DNA of 64,000 nt from Sporolactobacillus kofuensis. Its GTDB lineage: Bacteria; Bacillota; Bacilli; Bacillales; Sporolactobacillaceae. Positions 17,579 through 26,587 of the stretch are shown here, piece by piece; position 1 is the first letter of the stretch; each line of letters begins with the position of its first letter. Where the stretch lies: contig NZ_JBHSTQ010000002.1 in assembly GCF_042660205.1 (NCBI RefSeq), positions 248,001 to 312,000 of the forward strand, in the 5' to 3' direction. The position numbers and the translations under genes were made by a program. Below the pieces are notes generated by a model. It was not told the DNA's origin and did no database searches. It worked only from the letters and a program-made list of their open reading frames with translations.

Positions 17579-18214
17579 TCATTCGTCACGATTTAGTGCA
17601 TCAATGGCCAATGCCGACCAGCTTTCCATTCGAGAATACACATCAGGTGTACGTAATTCATTTAGTGAACGCCAGCTGCCCTCAAGCTTGTCTTCTTCAC
17701 GAACGGTAACAAAAGCATCGTCCGGTAATTTTATAGCGATCAGTACACCAATATGTACATGGCCCACCTCTGTGTCGTCATCATTGATTAATCCTATCGT
17801 TTGAATATCAAGATCCCCAGCATTTTCGATGCGTAATTCTTCATTTATCTCTCGATTTAGATTCGTTTGCAAGACTTCCTTAAAATTTGTCGCGTTGGTC
17901 ACAGCATTCATATGACCACCAACGCCGATGGAAAGCTTGCCGTAAAGACGTGACTCTCCTCCTCCGCCCAAACGTCTGTATGTAAAGTAGAGGTTGCCCT
18001 TCTTAAGTACGGCATAGGGAATGGGCTGTTTATACAAAGGATTCTCTTCAGCATCCCCTCGTCGCATTACTTTATAGTGCTCTGCTATTCTTTTCTCCAG
18101 TTTCACGATATGCTCTTTTTCCTGCTCAGTGCCCTGAAAGGTTAGATCATCTGCACCTTCACCAAATAGGCTCGCTCTATTTACCACAATAATTTGTTCA
18201 TCCATTTTACCCAT
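17579..18214 (-). CDS. Nudix-fold protein
   Basis: A 211-residue cytoplasmic protein. Residues ~75-190 look like a Nudix domain: SIGVGGHMN, then a Nudix-like helix FKEVLQTNLNREINEEL with the REINEEL core, and hydrophobic strands after it. The spacing between the GGH and the REXXEE part is longer than the 23-residue standard because of an insertion (AVTNATN). Substrate is unknown. Its ATG overlaps the stop of the small upstream gene by 8 bases. It could be a regulatory rather than catalytic Nudix protein. Confidence 0.65.
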   Translation of the reverse strand: MGKMDEQIIVVNRASLFGEGADDLTFQGTEQEKEHIVKLEKRIAEHYKVMRRGDAEENPLYKQPIPYAVLKKGNLYFTYRRLGGGGESRLYGKLSIGVGGHMNAVTNATNFKEVLQTNLNREINEELRIENAGDLDIQTIGLINDDDTEVGHVHIGVLIAIKLPDDAFVTVREEDKLEGSWRSLNELRTPDVYSRMESWSALAIDALNRDE

Positions 18215-18410
18215 CGATTACATCCTCCAAGTCGTAGTCTCTATTCCAAGAGTGGTGGAATTGTGCATTGATGTCAAGTAGTTGATTTGTTACATCTGGA
18301 TTTCGTTCAAGAATCTGATCCAATGCATCTCGTGTTAGCAGACCTCTTCTGATCTCTCTCGAAACAGCAGAGATTAATGATTGGGCGTTTAATTCATCGC
18401 CAATTGTCAT
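18207..18410 (-). CDS. Small acidic protein of unknown function
   Basis: Encodes 67 residues (MTIGDELNAQSL...DLEDVIDG), predicted helical, acidic at the end. I do not recognise it. Its stop overlaps the start of the Nudix-like gene by 8 bases, which supports co-translation. No good ribosome binding site precedes the ATG, which lowers confidence. It is read away from the divergent YjcZ gene. Confidence 0.45.
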   Translation of the reverse strand: MTIGDELNAQSLISAVSREIRRGLLTRDALDQILERNPDVTNQLLDINAQFHHSWNRDYDLEDVIDG

Positions 18411-18417
18411 GAGGCAA

Positions 18418-18426
18418 CATAGAATA
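18418..18426 (+). promoter_or_regulatory. Sporulation-type -10 of the yjcZ gene
   Basis: CATAGAATA fits the sigma-E/sigma-K -10 CATANNNTA exactly, 30 bases before the ATG. No convincing AC-type -35 is found at 16-17 bases. Confidence 0.45.
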
Positions 18427-18455
18427 TCATATCTCGTGATAAAGGAGTGACTTGA

Positions 18456-18638
18456 ATGGGCAACTTTGGTTTAGGCGGATATCCGTCCAATGCTCCATAT
18501 GGCGGTGCTAGTGAAGGCTGCGGGTGCGGTGGCTACCCTTCTTACCCGGTAGGCGGCGTTTCTTGTGGTACTGGATTTGCGCTGATCGTTGTTTTGTTCA
18601 TCTTATTAATTATTGTTGGCGCTGCTTTTTGCTCATAA
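18456..18638 (+). CDS. YjcZ-family sporulation protein
   Basis: A 60-residue protein: a Gly/Tyr/Pro/Ser-rich first half with a CGCGGYPSYP segment, then one membrane helix GFALIVVLFILLIIVG and a short end. This helix is the hallmark of the YjcZ/YhfJ-type sporulation proteins, abundant in Bacillales and of unknown job. AAAGGAG lies nine bases before the ATG. It has its own terminator and a sporulation-type -10, in line with mother-cell expression. Confidence 0.85.
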   Translation: MGNFGLGGYPSNAPYGGASEGCGCGGYPSYPVGGVSCGTGFALIVVLFILLIIVGAAFCS

Positions 18639-18653
18639 CGTAAATTAAGCATG

Positions 18654-18691
18654 AAATGTCTGGTTGGAGAACATCCACCAGACATTTTTTG
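18654..18691 (+). terminator. Rho-independent terminator of the yjcZ gene
   Basis: Stem AAATGTCTGGT / ACCAGACATTT, loop, then TTTTTTG. It occupies the first codons of an apparent longer frame of the next gene, showing that frame starts too early. Confidence 0.8.
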
Positions 18692-18823
18692 TTTACTATA
18701 ATCGAAAAAGAACAGGTTTTGTCATCCTTCTGCATCCAGTTTCAAAAAGCAATGGCATTCGTGTATAATAAGTGTAGATTACTTAATTACACATGTGGAG
18801 GTGACACCTGGGCATTTGATGCA

Positions 18824-20143
18824 ATGCTCAGGACTCATTTGGACGAAACCATTGGTTTAGCAATCGTCATATTTTTAATCTTTTTAACGGCCTTTTTTGT
18901 TGCCGCTGAATTTGCGATTGTAAAAATACGTACGACCCGTTTGAATGAACTAATTAAGCTTGGAAATAAACGTGCTGCCGCTTCCAAGAAAATCGTTGAT
19001 GACCTTAATTCATATTTATCAACCACTCAGCTTGGAATTTCAGTAACAGCGCTCGTTCTTGGATGGATCGGCGAACCTGCTGTTGCCCATCTCTTCAATC
19101 CTGTGTTCCAATGGCTCGGATTAAATAGTGCCATGATTCACACACTTTCTGTGATCACAGGATTTATCCTCATCACTTTTGCAAGTGTCGTTCTCGGTGA
19201 ATTGGCACCTAAAGGTATCGCCATTCAAAGAGCAGAACAGATCACCTTAGCAATCGCTTTCCCTCTCATATGGGTTCATCGCTTACTTTTTCCTTTCGTG
19301 TGGCTTCTTAATGCGTTATCGAATGGGGTCATTCGCATGATTGGAATGAAACCTGATGAAAACCACGAAACTGCGCTAACGGAAGGGGAACTAAGGCTGA
19401 CTTTAACTGATAGTTTTAAAAGTGGTGAAATCAGCCAAGGCGAGCTGCGTTATATGACACGTATTTTTGACTTTGATGAGCGGACAGCCAGGGAAATTAT
19501 GGTACCGCGAACGGAAATTATTTGTATCTACAAAGAAGATCCGTTTGAAGAATCACTTCAGACTCTTCATAACGAGAAATTCACGCGATTTCCGATCGTC
19601 GAAGAGGACAAAGATCATGTCATCGGTATGATTAATATCAAAGACATGTTTACTGATGTACTGAATGATGAACTTCAGGCATTGGAACATTATATACGTC
19701 CGATACTCTCCGTACTTGAAACGACACCTGTCAGAACACTTCTTGAGAAGATGCAAAAAGAAAGTATTCACATGGCAATTCTTACTGATGAATATGGTGG
19801 TACTTCCGGTCTTGTCACTGTCGAAGATATTCTAGAAGAAATCGTCGGTGAGATTCGTGACGAGTATGACGAAGGTGAAGAGCCCCTAATTAAAAGGATT
19901 GATCCTGACAAAGCCCTTGTCGATGGAAAATTACTGATATCACATGTCAACCAGCAGTTTCAGATCGATATCGAAGAAGAAGGTATTGATACGATTGGTG
20001 GATGGATGCTTGCAGAAGATCCCAATGTTAAGGTAGGGTCAAAGCTCAATTACGAACATGTCACCTTTGAGGTCACAGAAATGGAAGCACATCAAATTCG
20101 AAAAATTATGATTACAAAGATGAAAGCATTGTATGAATCATAA
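18824..20143 (+). CDS. CNNM/HlyC-CorC membrane protein with CBS domains
   Basis: A 439-residue membrane protein of the hemolysin C/CNNM family, implicated in Mg2+ efflux or homeostasis. DUF21 comprises about four membrane segments (TAFFVAAEFAIVK at the start; LGELAPKGIAIQRAE in the middle), followed by a CBS pair (~205-325, VPRTEIICIYKEDPFEESL; ILTDEYGGTSGLVTVEDILEEIVGEI in parts) and a CorC_HlyC C-terminal domain. Start choice is uncertain: ATG at 18824 lies 18 bases after GGAGGTGA, and a TTG at 18839 behind AGGA would match homologues well. TTCAAA-17-TATAAT (18741-18769) is a plausible promoter. Confidence 0.87.
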   Translation: MLRTHLDETIGLAIVIFLIFLTAFFVAAEFAIVKIRTTRLNELIKLGNKRAAASKKIVDDLNSYLSTTQLGISVTALVLGWIGEPAVAHLFNPVFQWLGLNSAMIHTLSVITGFILITFASVVLGELAPKGIAIQRAEQITLAIAFPLIWVHRLLFPFVWLLNALSNGVIRMIGMKPDENHETALTEGELRLTLTDSFKSGEISQGELRYMTRIFDFDERTAREIMVPRTEIICIYKEDPFEESLQTLHNEKFTRFPIVEEDKDHVIGMINIKDMFTDVLNDELQALEHYIRPILSVLETTPVRTLLEKMQKESIHMAILTDEYGGTSGLVTVEDILEEIVGEIRDEYDEGEEPLIKRIDPDKALVDGKLLISHVNQQFQIDIEEEGIDTIGGWMLAEDPNVKVGSKLNYEHVTFEVTEMEAHQIRKIMITKMKALYES

Positions 20144-20165
20144 ATACTAGACTTTTTCTTAACTA

Positions 20166-20207
20166 ACAAAGAGAGAAACGCTACGATTGCGTTTCTCTCT
20201 TTGTTTG
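20166..20207 (+). terminator. Rho-independent terminator
   Basis: Stem CAAAGAGAGAAACGC / GCGTTTCTCTCTTTG followed by TTTGTG. Confidence 0.85.
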
Positions 20208-20260
20208 TGTTCCGTGAATAAAAAGTACTGACTAAATTTACAAAGAATACGTAAAATCCT

Positions 20261-22027
20261 TTAAACCTCGGTTTTTTGCTCGTGTACTAACTGTCTTAAA
20301 TGCTGGGGAACATCAAGAGCATATAAATGCTTGTAACGTTCCGATGCCATTAGGAGATGATCATGCGTTCCTTGAAGATGCACGCGTCCGTTCTCAAGAA
20401 AAATAACTTTATCCATTTGTTCCGTACCCATCAAATGATGCGTAATCCAAATGAGTGTCTTTCCTTCCAGGGTAGTGAAAATAGTTGCTAAAAGTGTACG
20501 TTCCGTTAACGGATCCAGTCCCACTGTTGGCTCATCAAGAATAACAACGGGCGTGTCACGTAGCAATATACGTGCAAGTGCAAGCCGTTCTCGTTCCCCA
20601 CCGGAAAAAATAGAACCTGCTTCATGCATTTGTGTGTGGTACCCCTCTGGTAATTTTTCAATTAACTGATGCAAACCCACTTGTTTTGTTACTGCAACAA
20701 TCTCATCAAACGTTGCATCAGGACTGCCTAATGCTAAATTATTTAACACAGAGGTATCAAATAAATGGGGATCCTGGCTAAGCACAGAAATTTGTGCGGA
20801 GCGATACGCTCCCATTTGATGTGCAGGAGTTCCATTCAAAGAAACAGTTCCATCGGTTGGCTCGAGTACACCATAGATTAAATGTGCTAGCGTCGATTTT
20901 CCCGCACCACTTCGTCCAATGACAGCTAATTTAGCACCTTGCGGTAACGTTAACGTGAGATCATGAACTGCCCAATCATCCGTCTCGGAATATTTAAAGG
21001 AAACATGGTCCACATCAAGAGTAATTGACTTAGCCTGATTTCTCCATTGTTCATTTATTATCTGCTCACGCGTTGAATCCTCTACGTCCTCAAGCTGCTC
21101 GAGCCGATTCAGTGATTGTTGATACTGTGGCAAACGCTCAACGGCTTCAGAAAGCGGAACAAATGACTCGGAAATAGAAAAAATAACTAAAGCAAATGCA
21201 GCAATCAACGTGTGATCCATCACTCCGTTTTGTACCATATGCCCGGACCAAATTACCATAATCATCACACAAATACCAATTAATCCCTGTGCAATAAAAT
21301 CGCGCCATTTCCGATATCCATCCAGCTTAGCCTCAGCTAATCTTGACTTCTTTTCAATTTTCTCATAGCGATCAAGAAATCGCTCTTGTCTTCCGGACAT
21401 CATCCAGTCAGCAGAACCAAGGACTGCATCGGTCAATTGTTCATACAGTTGATGCCGGTTTTGTGCAATTTTTCGATGATCGTTCTTCATTTGAACCAGT
21501 GATAATAAGGGAAGTATAATCGTTAATATCAACAGATAAAGTGCCATCATTAAAGCAAAGGAACGATCAAAGATACCGAGTACTGCAATCCATAAACCGT
21601 AAATAACCAAGGCGATACTGCCAGGAAGCACTGTCCGCAGAAAAAGGTCTTGCAGATGCTCAATGTCTTCAGAAAGCACACTCAAAATATTACCCGTTTT
21701 GTATTTTGAGCGAATAAAAAGAGCGGACGGTTCAAGCTTGGCATACAAGTGTGCCCGCATTTCTGATAATATCCGCAATATTGTATTATGACTTGCCAGT
21801 CGCCCTGCGTAATTAAATACAGCTCGAAACGTCCCGAATGTCCGCACACCGACAATAGGAACATAAATCATAAGGATATTTTCCGGCCGAAGTGCAGCTT
21901 TTGAGATTAAGAATCCGGATGTAAATAATAATCCTGAGGCACATAATAATGCCATTAAGCTTAAAAACGCAGCCAAGAGCAATCCGCGCCAATGTCGTTT
22001 TACAGATGGAACAAGCCATTCCTTCAT
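20261..22027 (-). CDS. cydC: ABC exporter for cytochrome bd assembly, CydC-type
   Basis: A 588-residue half-transporter: six membrane segments (~10-300) and an ATPase domain with Walker A GRSGAGKST, signature FSGGERERLALAR, Walker B VVILDEPT and a final H-loop His. In E. coli CydDC moves thiol compounds such as glutathione and cysteine, or binds haem, and is needed to assemble cytochrome bd. It overlaps the preceding gene by an ATGA, with GGAGGG upstream, so the two are translationally coupled and likely form a heterodimer. B. subtilis names the two genes in the opposite way (this position is its cydD). Confidence 0.87.
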   Translation of the reverse strand: MKEWLVPSVKRHWRGLLLAAFLSLMALLCASGLLFTSGFLISKAALRPENILMIYVPIVGVRTFGTFRAVFNYAGRLASHNTILRILSEMRAHLYAKLEPSALFIRSKYKTGNILSVLSEDIEHLQDLFLRTVLPGSIALVIYGLWIAVLGIFDRSFALMMALYLLILTIILPLLSLVQMKNDHRKIAQNRHQLYEQLTDAVLGSADWMMSGRQERFLDRYEKIEKKSRLAEAKLDGYRKWRDFIAQGLIGICVMIMVIWSGHMVQNGVMDHTLIAAFALVIFSISESFVPLSEAVERLPQYQQSLNRLEQLEDVEDSTREQIINEQWRNQAKSITLDVDHVSFKYSETDDWAVHDLTLTLPQGAKLAVIGRSGAGKSTLAHLIYGVLEPTDGTVSLNGTPAHQMGAYRSAQISVLSQDPHLFDTSVLNNLALGSPDATFDEIVAVTKQVGLHQLIEKLPEGYHTQMHEAGSIFSGGERERLALARILLRDTPVVILDEPTVGLDPLTERTLLATIFTTLEGKTLIWITHHLMGTEQMDKVIFLENGRVHLQGTHDHLLMASERYKHLYALDVPQHLRQLVHEQKTEV

Positions 22028-23796
22028 AGGAGTCCCTCCAATTGCGCACAAACCATATCGAAATAAGCACCCTTTTTTCGGATCAATTCATCCTGAGTAC
22101 CACTCTCTGCGATTTTCCCATTGTGAAGTACCACGATCCTGTCCATTTGTTCCATCCAATGTAACCGATGGGTTGCAAAGATCACAAGCTTATTCTCAAA
22201 GAGCTGAAGCATTGGTTGTTTCAGTTCATACTCTGTTTCAATATCCAGATGGGCTGTGGGTTCATCGAGCAACAGAATTGGCCGATCACAGAGAAAAGCT
22301 CTAGCTAACGCCACACGTTGTTCTTGTCCACCACTCAGTTGCCGTCCACCGCTGCCAATCTGTTCATCCATGCCTTCAGGCAAATGGTCAATCAAACCAT
22401 TCAGCCCTGCCGCCTGGACCGCTTGAGCAATTTGTTGGTCAGTTGCATCCGGTTTATAAAAGGCAATGTTATCACGGATTGTTGCACTAAAGAGATAGGG
22501 ATGCTGAGGGATATAGGTCACTTGCTCACGCCATCTCTGTGTTGAAAACGCGAAGTTTTGATCGTTCAGTTGTACTGTTCCTGAACTTGCTGAGATAAAG
22601 CCGCCGATCAAATCAATCAACGTTGACTTCCCTGCACCACTGGCTCCGATAATCCCGACTTTTTCAAGGCCTCTAAGGTTCATATTTATCTCGCGAAGCG
22701 TTGTCTTCTCGGCATCTGTGTACTGAAATGTAACGTCATGCATTTTCAACAGTGCATGTTTAGTCCAGCGAAGACTTTTTTGATGATCAGCTTCTGACAT
22801 GTTCTCCAAATCAGTCGGAAGGTTTGTATAATCCTTCAATTGCTTCGTTGCTTCTTTCCCATCAAGCGTGGCATGGTAATCCTGCCCAAGTTCACGAACA
22901 GGTAAAAAGTATTCAGGTGCAAGGATCAGCACAGTAAGTGCCGGTTCTAGCAAAATATGTCCGTCCACCAAGCGAATACCGAGCGCTACCGCAACGAAAG
23001 CAATGGAAAGCATGGTAAAGAAGTCCAGTGCAAATGAAGACAAAAAAGCGAGTCGGAGCGTACCCATTGTCATACTGCGGTATTTATCACTGACACGATT
23101 AATCGTCCGCATATGAAGTTTACTAATGCCTAAATAGTAGAGTGTCGACAAGCCCCTTAGAGAATCAATAAAATGATTTGATAACACGCGGTATGATGCC
23201 CAACGGTCATCCATTTTCTTCTGAGCCGCAAGACCCAATAAGATCATAAAAATGATTAACACCGGCATGGTTATTAAAAGAATAAGCCCAGACATCCGGT
23301 CCGTCCAGAAAACATAGATCAGAATAAGTACAGGAATAATTCCATTTGCAACCATCTTTGGAATGAACAATTCCAGATATCTTCGTGCCTGTAGCACACC
23401 TTCAAGTGCAAGTGATACCAGCGCCCCAGTGCCTTCCCTCTTTGCTGATTGAGGTCCAATGATGAAGAGCTTTTTCAGGAATGCCCTTCTCAGCTCAACA
23501 CTGGTGCGATCCGCAAATTTATAACAAGCCCTTTTAATTAGAAACACCATAAAATATCTACATACCATAACAATGAAAAAAAGGAGCAGATCGGAGCTTA
23601 CGCTCGCAATCTGTTTCCCAGAAAAAAGGCCGGAAATCATCCGACCTAAAAATATCGCTTGCAGTATGAGGCATAACCCTTGAAGCGTAGTCAAAAGGGC
23701 TGTTAGGGCAAATAATGGCTTGGCACCCCGATAAGACAATAGTTCCCGATCCATTGATAAGCTTGGCGAAACCCCGTCTAATTTTCCGAGGGCCAA
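22024..23796 (-). CDS. cydD: ABC exporter for cytochrome bd assembly, CydD-type
   Basis: A 590-residue half-transporter with six membrane segments and a C-terminal ATPase (Walker A GASGAGKST, signature LSGGQEQRVALAR, Walker B ILLLDEPT). It is the third gene of cydABCD and pairs with the overlapping downstream gene. Context behind cydA and cydB makes the role in bd oxidase assembly secure. In B. subtilis nomenclature the gene at this place is called cydC. Confidence 0.87.
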   Translation of the reverse strand: MALGKLDGVSPSLSMDRELLSYRGAKPLFALTALLTTLQGLCLILQAIFLGRMISGLFSGKQIASVSSDLLLFFIVMVCRYFMVFLIKRACYKFADRTSVELRRAFLKKLFIIGPQSAKREGTGALVSLALEGVLQARRYLELFIPKMVANGIIPVLILIYVFWTDRMSGLILLITMPVLIIFMILLGLAAQKKMDDRWASYRVLSNHFIDSLRGLSTLYYLGISKLHMRTINRVSDKYRSMTMGTLRLAFLSSFALDFFTMLSIAFVAVALGIRLVDGHILLEPALTVLILAPEYFLPVRELGQDYHATLDGKEATKQLKDYTNLPTDLENMSEADHQKSLRWTKHALLKMHDVTFQYTDAEKTTLREINMNLRGLEKVGIIGASGAGKSTLIDLIGGFISASSGTVQLNDQNFAFSTQRWREQVTYIPQHPYLFSATIRDNIAFYKPDATDQQIAQAVQAAGLNGLIDHLPEGMDEQIGSGGRQLSGGQEQRVALARAFLCDRPILLLDEPTAHLDIETEYELKQPMLQLFENKLVIFATHRLHWMEQMDRIVVLHNGKIAESGTQDELIRKKGAYFDMVCAQLEGLL

Positions 23797-23825
23797 GCAC
23801 TCACTTCCTTTCGGTCATTCTTCTC

Positions 23826-24839
23826 TCAGTATTCCAAGTGTTCTTTTTTTGAAACTCTTTTTCTAAATACATAATAGCTCCAAATGGAGTACCCGAGCAC
23901 AAAAGGCAACAACGTTACCGCGACAATGGTCATCACAGTTAATGAATAGGAACCCGAGGCAGAATTATACACAGTTAAATCGAATGCAGGCTTAATATTA
24001 CTGATCATTAATCTTGGGAACAATCCGATGAACAAGGAGCTGATTGTCAATAAGATCACTCCTGCGTTCATACCAAATGCCCATCCGTCTCGTTTTTTCG
24101 CTAAGAATAATGCAGATAAAATCAATATGATCACGTCAAGTGTGTAGATCGGAAAGAGAAATGCTCCACGCTTTGCAAATAGATCCGTTACGAAATAAGT
24201 AACCGCAACAAAAGCAAGTGCTGCCACTGCCAGAACCCAAAATACTTTTTTGGCAAAGGCACGCGCACGTTCTCTAAGCTCATCCGTTGTTCTCAAGCAG
24301 ATGAAAACAAGTCCATGATAGAGACAAAGCAAGGTAATCAATAGTCCTCCAAGCACCGAATACGGATTAACGATACTCGTAAAGGTTGCGTGCATATTCA
24401 TATTTTTATCGATTGGCAATCCATAAACTAGTGTTGAGAAGACAACACCCCACAAGAACGGACAGAGCAGGCTGGCAATGAAGATTGCCCAGTCCCAAGT
24501 GCCCGACCATTTTGGATGCTCAACTTTTGCTCTGTATTCAAAAGCTGTACCGCGTGCAATGAGTAACAGTAAGAGAACGACGAGTGGAACGTAAAAGCCG
24601 CTAAATAATGTTGCGTACCAGTCTGGAAACGCAGCAAACATTGCGCCGCCCGCTGTAATCATCCATACTTCATTGGCATCCCAAAAAGGCCCAATTGTAT
24701 TAATCAGCATCCGCCGTTCGGTCTCATTTCGAGCAACAAAACGTGTCGCCATGCCCACGCCAAAATCATAGCCTTCAAGAAAAAAGAATCCGATAAACAA
24801 TACAGCGATTAAAAGAAACCACAATTCATTCAGTAACAA
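23826..24839 (-). CDS. cydB: Cytochrome bd ubiquinol/menaquinol oxidase subunit II
   Basis: A 337-residue membrane subunit with eight or nine helices; LWFLLIAVLFIGFFFLEGYDFGVG is the conserved first helix and GPFWDANEVWMITAGGAMFAAFP the conserved family motif (key residues DANEVW). I chose the TTG at 24839, since GGGGAGGG lies eight bases upstream and homologues begin at this point; it overlaps the cydA stop by 14 bases. CydB stabilises CydA and does not carry the haem ligands. Frames extending further upstream would run through cydA. Confidence 0.9.
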   Translation of the reverse strand: MLLNELWFLLIAVLFIGFFFLEGYDFGVGMATRFVARNETERRMLINTIGPFWDANEVWMITAGGAMFAAFPDWYATLFSGFYVPLVVLLLLLIARGTAFEYRAKVEHPKWSGTWDWAIFIASLLCPFLWGVVFSTLVYGLPIDKNMNMHATFTSIVNPYSVLGGLLITLLCLYHGLVFICLRTTDELRERARAFAKKVFWVLAVAALAFVAVTYFVTDLFAKRGAFLFPIYTLDVIILILSALFLAKKRDGWAFGMNAGVILLTISSLFIGLFPRLMISNIKPAFDLTVYNSASGSYSLTVMTIVAVTLLPFVLGYSIWSYYVFRKRVSKKEHLEY

Positions 24840-26229
24840 TGTGATAGCCCTCCCCGTCAAACGGGTCATTTGATTGAACCGTTGCTTTATTGTCTAAAGA
24901 TGGCCCTTCTTTATATGTCCGAACAAATAAATAAACCATAACAACTGCAAGAATTGCATACATTGTAATGAATGCGATGATTGAGAAGAGTAATTCCCCC
25001 GCTGATACATTAGGTGAAACACTTGCTGCCGTTTGCATATAGCCAAATACTGTCCATGGTTGACGACCAATTTCCGTCATTAACCAACCGGTTGTACTGC
25101 CAATGAATGGAACTGCAATCGCAGCAACCATGATGCGCAAAAACCACTTACTATCCAATAACTTCTTTTTCCAAGCGAGAAAGATTCCAATAATTCCAAG
25201 GAGGCAAAGCACTGCACCCATTATTGTCATGATTCGAAAACTCCAAAAGGTTGCGACAACTGGTGGAATATAATTTCCCTTACCGTATTTTTGAACGTAC
25301 TCTTTCTGTAGCGTGTCTATACCTTTTACATTACCACTTAACTTATCATAAGACAGTACGTCCAACAGATAAGGAATTTTAATCTCTGCAGAATTTTTAT
25401 GATTTTTTGTATCAATATTGGCAAAAACTGTCCACGCTGCCGGACTGCCGCTGTCTTTCCAAAGTCCTTCACTTGCGGCCATTTTCATTGGCTGTGTCTG
25501 AACCAAATACTGTGCCTGCGCATGACCAAATAGCGCGATCAATACACTTGAAAAAAGTCCGATTATAATTGCTATTTTAAATGACTTCACATAAAAAGAG
25601 ACATATTTCTTCGTTAATAGTGCAATTGCACTAATCCCTGCAACAACAAAAGCACCTGTAGCAAATGATCCGAAAATCGTGTGCGGAAATTCTACCCATA
25701 ACTGTGGATTCGTTAATAATGCAAAAAAATCATTCATCTCCGCGCGTCCATTATGAATATGGAAACCAACCGGATGTTGCATGAATGAGTTTGCAGTCAG
25801 AATCCATAATGCAGACAAGCTCGTACCTAAAGTCACAAGCCAGATACAGGCAAGATGAGCACCTTTCGATAAACGATCCCAACCAAAAAGCCAAATACCA
25901 ATAAATGTAGATTCCATAAAAAAGGCAAGTAATGCTTCAATTGCTAAAGGTGCGCCGAACACGTCACCCATGAATCGTGAATATTCAGACCAATTCATAC
26001 CGAATTGGAATTCCTGAAGAATACCGGTTACAACACCGATTGCGAAATTGATAAGAAAAAACTTCCCCCAAAATTGAGCCATTTTCTTGTAGATTTCATT
26101 CTTTTTGACAACATACATCGTTTCCATAATCGATACAATAAGTACCATTCCGATAGACAAAGGTACGAAAAAGAAATGGAAGATGGTCGTTGCCGCATAT
26201 TGAAATCTTGCTAAACTCAATATGTCCAT
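24826..26229 (-). CDS. cydA: Cytochrome bd quinol oxidase subunit I
   Basis: A 467-residue haem-bearing subunit that oxidises quinol and reduces O2 to water with high oxygen affinity. Haem-ligand regions are visible: RFQYAATTIFHFFFVPLSIG at the start (haem b595/d His), GFHIHNGRAEMNDF nearby the second region and the GRQPWTVFGYMQT motif. The quinol (Q) loop is of the short type found in Bacilli. GGAGAGAG lies directly before the ATG at 26229; six codons of an upstream frame were dropped. Two TGTGA-N6-TCACA-like sites lie 95-220 bases upstream, suggesting Fnr- or Rex-type redox control. Confidence 0.95.
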   Translation of the reverse strand: MDILSLARFQYAATTIFHFFFVPLSIGMVLIVSIMETMYVVKKNEIYKKMAQFWGKFFLINFAIGVVTGILQEFQFGMNWSEYSRFMGDVFGAPLAIEALLAFFMESTFIGIWLFGWDRLSKGAHLACIWLVTLGTSLSALWILTANSFMQHPVGFHIHNGRAEMNDFFALLTNPQLWVEFPHTIFGSFATGAFVVAGISAIALLTKKYVSFYVKSFKIAIIIGLFSSVLIALFGHAQAQYLVQTQPMKMAASEGLWKDSGSPAAWTVFANIDTKNHKNSAEIKIPYLLDVLSYDKLSGNVKGIDTLQKEYVQKYGKGNYIPPVVATFWSFRIMTIMGAVLCLLGIIGIFLAWKKKLLDSKWFLRIMVAAIAVPFIGSTTGWLMTEIGRQPWTVFGYMQTAASVSPNVSAGELLFSIIAFITMYAILAVVMVYLFVRTYKEGPSLDNKATVQSNDPFDGEGYHIVTE

Positions 26230-26323
26230 ACTCTCTCCTCTTTTCAATAATGCTGGGTTTAACTATTGCCATCAGTTATCGTGATGCATCTGCTTGATCA
26301 TCATTTCATTCCTGAATAGCGAG

Positions 26324-26339
26324 TGTAACAGATGTCACA
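26324..26339. promoter_or_regulatory. Fnr/Rex-like operator upstream of cydA
   Basis: TGTAA-CAGATG-TCACA matches TGTGA-N6-TCACA at 9 of 10 positions within a larger imperfect palindrome (AGTGT...ACACT). Centre about 102 bases before the cydA ATG. Fnr and Rex sites are similar, so the regulator is not decided. Confidence 0.5.
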
Positions 26340-26431
26340 CTCCACTATTTACTTTACAACTTCAAAAACATACTTTGCCCTCTTCTTCATGACAATTTTG
26401 TGAACATAATGAGTCGAGTTGCGCTTTGACC

Positions 26432-26447
26432 TGTGACAAAATTCATG
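26432..26447. promoter_or_regulatory. Second Fnr/Rex-like half-conserved site
   Basis: TGTGA-CAAAAT-TCATG matches TGTGA-N6-TCACA at 8 of 10 positions, about 110 bases further upstream of the first site. Confidence 0.3.
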
Positions 26448-26528
26448 GCAGAACGAATGAATACTGCTATATATTGCGGCTCTAATGGAAATATCTTCAC
26501 TATTCGCTAAATTTTTCATGATCAAGAG

Positions 26529-26555
26529 TAAAAAAAAAGCCGGCTCATTAGCCGG
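26529..26555 (-). terminator. Rho-independent terminator of tnrA
   Basis: CCGGC-TAATGA-GCCGG followed on the minus strand by a run of nine T. Confidence 0.8.
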
Positions 26556-26587
26556 AGAAAACGGTTTGTTCACATTGAATTTCAAAC

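Noticed and set aside
18656..18823. A longer N-terminus for the CBS-domain membrane protein
   Set aside because: The extension would begin inside the terminator of the preceding gene and cover its own promoter; family members start later.
26349..26585. A 78-codon minus-strand frame upstream of cydA
   Set aside because: It runs through the tnrA terminator and the Fnr/Rex-like site, has no good binding site, and its sequence looks like chance translation.
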